Shown here piece by piece: positions 56,593 to 64,000 of a stretch of DNA of 64,000 bases. The stretch lies in assembly GCA_013076295.1 (NCBI GenBank), contig RQOL01000828.1, positions 62,001 through 126,000 of the forward strand. The letters are read 5' to 3'. The notes under the pieces were generated by a model. It ran no database searches and was not told where the DNA came from. It saw only the letters and a list, made by a program, of their open reading frames with translations. Each line of letters begins with the position of its first letter. Within the stretch, counting starts at the first letter, position 1. The stretch is from Sanderia malayensis. Its lineage: Eukaryota; Cnidaria; Scyphozoa; Semaeostomeae; Pelagiidae. A program made the position numbers and the translations under genes.

Positions 56593-59500
56593 CTAGAGAT
56601 TATGATGAGCAACAAGAGATTTTCCCATGCACGATGTTAACCGGTAATTAACCCCATCTCTTGACTGTATTCTGTAAGGGCCAGTCCATCGTTTACCGAA
56701 TTTCCAATGCTTGGGGCGCCAAAGCCAGACCGTCTGTCCTGACTCAAAGGGCTGCCAGTTTCTCTTACTCTTGTTGTCGTACTGGGAAGCTTGCTTAGCT
56801 CTAGCATTGACTAAATTACGCTGTGCAAGTTGATTCGAGTGGCTAAGAGCATTCCTCAATGACTGACTATAATTTGACTGGCTGGTAGGATTTCGTTGGG
56901 GAACACCCAACTCAACTTCGATAGGCATTCGAGCTGGGCGTCCAAATACCATCTCATAGGGAGAAATACCTGTTGACTCGTGAACACTTGTGTTATACGC
57001 GAAGACTGCTTGGGCTAGCCAATCTTCCCAATCGACATTATGTTCTGAAACAAAGCTAGATATGATACTTTGAAGGGTACGATTTTGTCTCTCTACAAGT
57101 CCATCACATTGAGGATGGTAGGCAGTGGTACGGGTCTTTTTGATGCCCATCAAACCATATATTTCATGCATTAGAATGCTATCAAGATTGCAACCCTGGT
57201 CGGAATGGAGAACTGTAGGTGGGCCAAAACGAGAAAAAACATGAGACACAAGAATATTAGCTACAGTCGACGCTTTCTGATCGGAGTAGGGAATGCTTCA
57301 CACCATTTGGTGAAGTGGTCCATGAGCACAAGTATGTGTTTGTTGCCGCGTGATGTTTCCTTAATAGGCCCCATATAGTCCCTAGCCCAAAAAACAAATG
57401 GCTCGCTAATCTGAATTGGTTGTAACGGGGCCTTGGTATTGTGTGGATTCTGCTTAATTTGGCTACATTCAGGACAGCTTTGAACAAATGATTTAATTGA
57501 TGTATGCATTTGAGGCCAAACGAACCGCTCTTTAGCCCTGCAGATAGTGCGAGTAATACCCATGTGACCCCCAGAAGGGCCACTGTGTAGACTATGGAGG
57601 ACACCATTTACTAAGTTTTGGGGCACAACAACAACATTATTGGGAAAAGAGCTATCAGGGTCTATTGATTTCATTAATAAGCCACGATCCACAAAACGTT
57701 GGTCCCAACAGGCCCAATATGACGACAAGTGTTGACGTTTCGACCACGCAAATGATGGGGGCCCAGGAAAGCCCTGTTCTTTCATTTCAATTACCTTCAA
57801 GATATTGGGGTCTTGGTGTTGAGCGGTGTACAAATCTGTGTCTGGGATAAGACCAACAAAGCAGTTTACAGCGGTGTTCGTGGAATGTTTGGGTGGTTCA
57901 GAGAGAGAAGGGGAACATCTATGATTTAAGCGAGAGAGAGCGTCTGCATTTTGGTTTGAGGCCCCGGGACGGTGTGAAACAACAAACGCATAATTCTTGG
58001 AGATTTTACCTTTAGCTTGGATAGAATGGAGCCACTTCAAAGCTCTATTATCAGTGAGTTGAAAGTGACGGCCCAAAAGATATACACGAAAATGTTCAGT
58101 TGCAAACACAACAGCCAATGCTTCTTTCTCCATTGCTGTGTAATTTTGTTCTCGGCTTGTGAGAGTTCGACTGGCATATGATATGACCCTTTCATGGCCT
58201 GATTCATCAAGCTGGGTTAAGACAGCACCAAGCCCAACATCTGATGCGTCAGTTTGTAGGATGAAGGTCTTGTTGAAGCAAGGGTAGGCTAAAATAGGTG
58301 CTGAACAGAGGCAGGTTTTGAGGTATTCAAATGCTTTCTGGGTGATATCTGTCCATAGAAGTCGAGTAGCTTTTTTAGTGAGGGCCATTAGGGGAGAGGC
58401 AATGGTGGCAAATGCCGGTATAAACCGCCTGTAGTAGCCTGCGATTCCCAGACAGGATCGTAGCTCCTCCAGGGTAGAAGGGGCTGGGGTGTCTTGAATT
58501 GCCTTAACCTTTTTGGGGTTAGTATGGATGCCGTCTTTAGAAATAGTATGCCCTAAATAAGCAACCTCATGTGAGCCAAATGAACATTTGGAAGCTTTTG
58601 CGGAGATTTTGCTCTCAAAAACGTTGCAAAACAGATTTCAAACGATCACAATGCTGGTTGATATCTTTGGAAAAAACAATTACATCATCAAAATAGCACC
58701 AGCAAGTTTCGCAGGCGAGACCAGACAGGACAACACTTATGGCCCGTAGAAAGGTAACCGGGGCAGTTGATAGACCATATGGCATGCGTAAAAATTCATA
58801 TAAACCAGTAGGTGTCATGAAAGCTGTTTCTCTCTATCTTCTGGGTCTACACTGACTTGCCAATATCCACTGCGAGGGTCCAAGGCACTAAAGATGTTAT
58901 ACCCATTTAAGGCGTCCAGTAAGTCATCTATTCGAGGCAAGGGAATAGCGTCATGCTTAGTTACTAAATTTAATTTCCGATAATCAATACAATATCTATA
59001 AGACCCATCCTTTTTCTTGAGAAGGACAATAGGAGAAGACCAGGGGCTTGTGCTAGGCTTGATAACACCTTGGGTAAGCATGTCATGAACTTACTTGTCA
59101 ACCTCACCTCTGTAGTGATAGGGGAGGCGTCGAGGGTGTTGACGGATCGGAGGGGAATCACTTGTGTTTATCTTATGAGAAGTCGCGGTAGTGTGGCCTA
59201 GCCATTGCTAAACACATCTGGAAATTCAAGCAAAGTCTGGAATAACTGATTACAATTATGGCCAGATAAATTAAAGTTAACAGCTGTCTCTAATTCTTGC
59301 AATGTGCAAGGGTCCATGCTTGGCTGGCAAACAACACTAGCACAAATATTATTAACAAATGATCTCAGTCTAGCTGGAAGAGATTCAACAACTGGAAGAA
59401 ATTTGGCTACCTTCTGACCAGATGTAATTCGACTGGAGACTCCGAGGAGTTCAAAACACGTACAAAAACCTTACTATGGCTGGATTGATTCAAGGTTGAT

Positions 59501-60240
59501 GCAATGATAAGGGGAGAATCGTCTAAACTACACACCATGCCTAACTGTTCAGAATACCCTTGAGGGAGGTAACTTAGCTTGTAAAATACACTCACTACGA
59601 CCAGGGATGGAAAAACTATCAACAAGAGTGAGGGTGACTGGCCCTTGGCTGGACCACTGGGCAAAGCCAGAAGGCGGACCCACCGGAGGAGAACTGGACA
59701 TGATCGAACAATTAAAGGAAGTTGAGCCAGAAGATGGGGCCCAAGGTATCAAAGGAGTACTGCCATGTGGCCCATTTAAGAAACAGGATTCCCCTGAATA
59801 AGCCAAGTGTAATTGAAAGGCAACAATAAAATCCCATCCCAGAATGCATTGGAAGGATTGTAGCATATTATTACATACAAGAAAGTTAAACTTAAATGCA
59901 AAATCACAACCAGGAAATGAGAACTGGAAGACCGCCGCACCAGCAGGTTGCAACGGTTGGCCAGTAATAGATAAACAAGTGTTGGAACTACTTCCAAGTA
60001 ACGGTGGGACAATGTTTTGCTTTGTACAGCTCTGAAAAATGCGTTGGAAAGCATCAAAACTCAAAATAGATTGCATTGACCCTCTGTCAACAAGAGATGA
60101 CAACTGTACACCAGTAACATTAAAAGAAACAAGGGGTTGGCAGGGAACTAGGGAACGTGGAGCAATAGAAGTAGTTCCAAAAGCAATAGTAGTGGGATGC
60201 TCATCACTCCAACCTAATAGTGAGGCATCCCCTGAAAGTT
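56593..60240 (-). pseudogene. gypsy pol: protease, RT, RNase H, integrase (broken)
   Basis: Protease near 60090 has VDRGS where the active site D-T/S-G is expected, and ILGWDF further on. RT pieces: 59081-58815 (IDYRKLN; SALDPRSGYW) and 58818-58615 (YGLSTAP; catalytic YFDDVIVFS), split by frameshifts near 58820 and 58615. RNase H (58388 on): TDASDVGLGAVL, EKEALAVVF, TDNRALKWL, ADALSR, with a small in-frame gap before NYAFVVSHRPG. Integrase: the H-H-C-C region ending CPECSQIK, ARDYMGP (first Asp), a shift near 57255, HSDQG (second Asp), GLVERQNRT (Glu), and a GPY-type WTGPYRI near the end. Translation is impossible without repair, so it is inactive. Confidence 0.93.
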
Positions 60241-61134
60241 TAAGGGAAACTCACGATCTGGTTGTTGACGTAGATCAGAATTTGGCTGAGATGAATCAAA
60301 GTTATTTGCACAGTTCTGTGGATGATGGCCCCGGCCATTGCAAAGGGTACATTTCTGCGCTCTTCGACGTTTGTTGCAATTCCGGACGATATTACCAGGT
60401 GCACCACAGAAGAAACAGCGAACAGAAGAACCGGGACGACGAGGAGGCATGACAGAAGATGGTTGACGAGCAGCTGATGACGAAATTGCAGCGATCAAAC
60501 TAGCTTGTCCTTCAGTGAGCTTGCTCAGTAGGCCAGTAACATTATCCAGCTGTAATTTTTGTTGTTGTTGTTGCTGGGACAGAGGCTTAACCTCCATGGC
60601 CAAGGGACGAGTGGCAACAGCGGCACATTTAGTGGCAGGGCTGGTGGGCAACCGTTGGAGTGATCGAAAACGCTGAGCGAATGACGTCATTGTGACCAAG
60701 GTTGGCGTAGGATCAGATTCCAACAACTTCAATTGTAGCTCTTCTGGCAACCCTTTAAAGAACTACCGGCGCAGTAAGGCATCAAAAGCCGGTCCAGATA
60801 AATCCGGTTCAGCGTTCCGAAGTGATTCTTTCAAACGCCAAAGGAAGAGCGTGGGGTCTTCTGCGGGGCGAGGGCGACGATCTTCAAACTCTCGATAATA
60901 CCGCTCACGGTCAGTTGGAGGGCAAAAACACTTGTGCAGACTGGCGTCCAAGCTGTCTAGAGATGTTTTATCACCATCTGAGAGGGTTTCATAATATGTG
61001 GCGGTCGGACCATCAAGAAAGGCTGGAAGCTTTAGGAGTTTCCATTTGTTAGCGGCAGCACAACTCCGAAATTGACGAACCCAGACACCAAAATCCCCAG
61101 AAGTAAAAGGAGTTGGTAAAATGCTTGAAGCCAT
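60214..61134 (-). pseudogene. gypsy gag with zinc knuckles, one stop
   Basis: ATG at 61134-61132, 23 bp inside the 5' LTR edge. The capsid-like part runs to a TAG at 60765-60763 (LLRR-stop-FFKGLPEEL) and the same frame continues to 60214. It contains a Gln run, then two CCHC knuckles: CFFCGAPGNIVRNC, in which the His position is Asn, and the intact CTLCNGRGHHPQNC. Gag coats the RNA in the particle. The stop and the altered knuckle suggest decay. Confidence 0.9.
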
Positions 61135-61140
61135 ACCTGT

Positions 61141-61155
61141 GCTCCTGTCACCAAT
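61141..61155 (-). other. Candidate tRNA primer-binding site
   Basis: Minus strand TTGGTGACAGGAGC starts two bases after the 5' LTR. TGG at the start fits pairing with a tRNA CCA end; I could not assign the tRNA. Confidence 0.6.
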
Positions 61156-61156
61156 T

Positions 61157-61437
61157 AGTAGCGTGGCTGGGTAAGCAGGTAGAGTCAAGAGAACACAAGA
61201 TGTTGCTTGCTCGAGATCAATCATTAAACTAAAATACTATATAATTTCACATAAGTTAAAACAATCATAATATGACACATCAATCAATAGTGACAGCAAC
61301 AACGGATATAACATAGACAACGGCACGGTCACAAGTACATCACAGGAAAACAATATAACTAACACGAACATGATTCTACTTCTAATATATTAACACAGGC
61401 ATGATAAAATTTATACTGACGCAATCATAACAGTACA
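61157..61437 (-). repeat. 5' LTR of the gypsy element
   Basis: 281 bp; the inner terminal base is changed (plus strand A in place of T at 61157), so the canonical TG...CA is lost at that end. Confidence 0.95.
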
Positions 61438-61442
61438 ATTCC

Positions 61443-61929
61443 ACGCAAGTGAAATAACAGCAACGTGAAATTTTTCGTGAAATACGACACTGCTATGAAA
61501 ATTTACAGTCATAGAAATGCTGTTATTTTATTGTGAAATACCCCAGTGAAATGCTACATTTAACGGGGAGTTTCTCGAGAGTGTGGTATTGCACCCTTGA
61601 TAAAATACCACGCGTCATTATTGCTGCTGTGTGCGATAATACGCTGCATTTTACGAGTCATTTCCTGTTGTATTTCTCAGTGTTTTTACTTGAGCCGAAT
61701 TTGTCGCCACTGCAAAATAGCCTTTTTACAACGATCTTCTTCCTTAAAGTTATTATTTCTAAATCGGAAGCGATAACACAAATCTTACCATTATATGATT
61801 CCTTTATTTCGTTCAGGTAAAAATATCGACGTTGATGAAAGTGTAATAAATCCGCAAAAAATAGCTGAAGAGCAATAGGTCTCCATTATAATTTCCAGTT
61901 TTACTATATAAAACTGTGTGTTGCCGTAT
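61443..61929. other. Gap, no gene seen
   Basis: Contains GTGAAAT-rich text with several CAGTGAAAT/GTGAAATA words (61450-61560). No domain. Confidence 0.4.
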
Positions 61930-61937
61930 GTGATGAC

Positions 61938-62675
61938 CAGGGATGCCGGAAGCACACTGGGGCACAGGGGGTCAAACTTTTTTAAAGGGCACTTTTGGGC
62001 GTGGCATACGAAAAAAAAATTTGGGCGTGGCATATTAAAAACGAAATGCTATATAGTGTTAACTGTGAACGCAAATTGTTTAACAGTGCTCCTGTGTTAA
62101 ACATATTTGTTAAATGAACAGAACGATAGTTTTATAACAAAATGTTGTAACTAAATTAGGAAAATAAGAAGTACAGCCGGCAAAACGGTTCTAATTGAAT
62201 GCACCAAAGTAATTTCTTCTTTGTTCTGTTTTTCCGATAAACTCGCTTGCACCTCTGGCATATCAATATCATGATTGTGCTCCCATAAAAATAAAACCAC
62301 TAAACACACAATTAAAACTTAAAGAGCTTTTAAGGACCTTTCACTACTACCGTTTGGTCAAGAGAGGTCGCAAAACAAGAAACGTTAAGAAATAGTCCTT
62401 GACCTAGGTGCCTTATAAAAAACCGTGTATGCTTTGGGTTAAAATGATTTTCTTTCATTTCTTTTGCAACGTTTCGACACCTTTTCCTTTGTCTTCAACA
62501 TCCAATGGTTTGCTTTAATATATTGTATATCATGGTGCTATGCTGTATCTAATCTGCTGTGTCAGTTAAATAGCACTGGCGATCGTTGACCACAATACGT
62601 GTTTTTGTAAAGCAAAAAAGCCGTAATAATTCAAAAAGGGCAGTTCTTGCCCCCCCCCCTGTTCCGGCATCCCTG
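61938..62675. mobile_element. 738-bp hAT-type non-autonomous element
   Basis: Perfect 14-bp inverted ends CAGGGATGCCGGAA and a perfect 8-bp target duplication GTGATGAC (61930-61937, 62676-62683). CAGGG ends with 8-bp duplications are typical of hAT. Tandem GGGCGTGGCATA pieces occur near 61996-62032. No transposase frame. Confidence 0.95.
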
Positions 62676-62683
62676 GTGATGAC

Positions 62684-62870
62684 TCATATTATCTTGTTAC
62701 TGCACGCTAGTAGAGATGACTTTCAAAGATTCTTTTTTAACTACCATGCACACTTTTTGGGATAACAAATAGCATATTTTACCACCCTTACCACAAGTCT
62801 GCAGAGTATGCATTGGTAACATTTTTGCATTGGCAAATGTTTCTACTGATTAATTTTATGATTCCATTCT
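62684..62870. other. Short gap
   Basis: Nothing recognised. Confidence 0.4.
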
Positions 62871-62879
62871 CTGTCAGGC

Positions 62880-63484
62880 TACAGTGCAAGAAAAAGATTT
62901 TGAAGATGGAAGTGACACATAGAGCAATAGTGATGAGTCTGATTTAGAACTTTTATCTCCCCTTTCGGAGGTTAGAATATGATGTCATTGTTACCCATTG
63001 GCATTCAAGTCCCATTTAAAATAATTTTATAAAAATAAAAAATATTTCGTTTTCTATAGAACAAAAATTAATTGAAATTTTGGTTTTATTTCTGCAGCTA
63101 ATTTTTTCCAGCTCAGATAATGAGAACCTTGGTAGTGTGAAGAGCCAATGCAAGGGAAAGTGCCAAAAGGAAGTTCCCCTGCAAGGAAGCGAATGTATTT
63201 TGCAAGATTTCTCTTTGTGCTTGTGCAAAAGACAAATGTCTGCAAAGAAAAGAGAAACATGGAACAGTCAGAAGACAACAGCCAAGTCCATGTACGTAAA
63301 AGCCATTGGTCAAAAGCAAAATACAAGATCAGACGCTGCCTATAATCAGGCAAAGGTATACTTAAATGATACAATTTCATACAAGAAATATTTGTTCCAT
63401 GAAAGGTTTCAACATTACTATCACTATCATCATGTATGCAGTGGCTCGGGAAGGGTTGTTTTCCCAAAAATATCAAATCTGTAA
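62880..63484 (+). pseudogene. Possible two-exon gene fragment, acidic then Cys-rich (unrecognised)
   Basis: A plus-strand acidic, Ser-rich piece (about 62880-62971, ending SDESDLELLSPLSE) stops at a GTTAGA-type donor. After TTTCTGCAG (63091-63099) a frame continues LIFSSSDNENLGSVKS, then a Cys-rich run CKGKCQKE...CILQDFSLCLCKRQ. A TAG lies inside the first piece (62930-62932). The Cys spacing faintly recalls CxC-rich tails in cnidarian transposon proteins, but I cannot name a family. The 152-codon antisense frame (63512-63054) is the weaker reading. Confidence 0.3.
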
Positions 63485-63499
63485 TAACATCCAACAAGT

Positions 63500-64000
63500 T
63501 CACTGATTTCAAGCAAGAGAGAGAAGAGAGAGTCGAAGACTCTCCACGTGAAAAAATTACATCATCCGTTTGCGCTTCTCTGGTTGGTTAATATGTAGTG
63601 TGCTCAGCAGCCTTACCAATGAGCCCTTCAACTAAGTAGCGAATCATAACACGCATTCTAACACTTAACCATATTTAGCAACAATTTTCTGAGCAAACAT
63701 ATTTATTAGCCTTTTATAGTAAAACGTAACCTACTCTTAACCTTATTTGCTTAAGTATTTACGACACACCCAACCTTACAACTTATACTTATTCAAACGC
63801 AACATTTAATTAATGCAGTTAATTAATCAATCATTTTTGCATGATAAACTGACGCAAGAAAGAAATTGACATCGTTTGTCTTCGAGCCTTCTAAGTACCA
63901 AACTTCAAAGCAACTACGAAGGCTGGGTAAGTGTCTTGTAACTTATTTCGATAAGTTATTTTTATAGTAGCTACTCCAGCACTAGCTACTAAATTACTAA
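63500..64000. other. Window end, no gene seen
   Basis: AT-rich; nothing recognised. Confidence 0.4.

Larger units (their letters stand above)
56180..61437 (-). mobile_element. Full-length Ty3/gypsy retrotransposon
   Basis: 5258 bp on the minus strand, bounded by a perfect 5-bp duplication AATTC (56175-56179, 61438-61442). It has two 281-bp LTRs, a PPT and a PBS candidate, gag with zinc knuckles, and pol in the order protease, reverse transcriptase, RNase H, integrase, which is the Ty3/gypsy order. There is no env-like frame and no chromodomain seen. The coding region is broken by stops and frameshifts in gag, RT and integrase. LTRs differ at about 14 of 281 sites by eye. Confidence 0.97.

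Noticed and set aside
63054..63512. 152-codon minus-strand frame
   Set aside because: Antisense to a better plus-strand exon candidate with a matching splice acceptor; no domain on the minus strand.

Overview
This is a gene-poor, AT-rich animal nuclear region made almost wholly of transposable elements (TEs) and repeats. I see no convincing host gene, rRNA, functional tRNA or CRISPR array. Several TE genes have GT-AG introns. The element mix fits a cnidarian or other marine invertebrate: Kolobok with a P2X7-type zinc domain gene, ISL2EU with YqaJ/PHD, Penelope with GIY-YIG, Ty3/gypsy, CR1/L2-like LINE, pogo/Tigger and many TIR MITEs. That placement is inference; the sequence does not name the species.

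Layout. 0-5 kb: decayed pogo/Tigger 3' end and a 1 kb fold-back element. 7.4-10.7 kb: ISL2EU-like element with a YqaJ-nuclease/PHD gene on + converging on a THAP/DDE transposase on -. 12-14, 17-18.5, 20-21, 22.6-23.5 and 25.6-26.2 kb: a composite repeat family made of an 88-bp minisatellite joined to a unique core. 14.9-16.2 kb: a TTAA-flanked TIR element. 21.2-22.6 kb: LINE 3' end split by a 742-bp element with a clean 7-bp duplication. 23.5-24.6 kb: Penelope GIY-YIG fragment with inverted repeats, inserted in the minisatellite. 29.3-32.2 kb: possible Kolobok relative and a large inverted repeat. 34-36 kb: tRNA-derived SINE and a Mutator-like fold-back element. 37-43 kb: TA-flanked MITEs, a LINE scrap and a cluster of fold-back repeats. 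43.8-44.7 kb: pogo/Tigger C-terminus with its right TIR.

46.3-50.1 kb is the most striking unit. It is a Kolobok-type element with a TTAA-AGGG left end, a four-exon P2X7-domain gene on + and a multi-exon transposase on -, with 3' ends that meet or overlap. Each gene is almost open but carries one clear in-frame stop. 53.5-55.5 kb: PIF-like MITE and Penelope RT fragment. 56.2-61.4 kb: full-length but broken Ty3/gypsy element with 281-bp LTRs, PPT, PBS candidate and AATTC target duplication. 61.9-62.7 kb: hAT MITE with an 8-bp duplication.

Two unrelated DNA transposons here share one design: a DDE transposase on one strand and an accessory gene (nuclease/PHD or P2X7 zinc domain) convergent on the other. 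All coding elements I can read are interrupted, so the region looks like a TE graveyard with several datable nested insertions.
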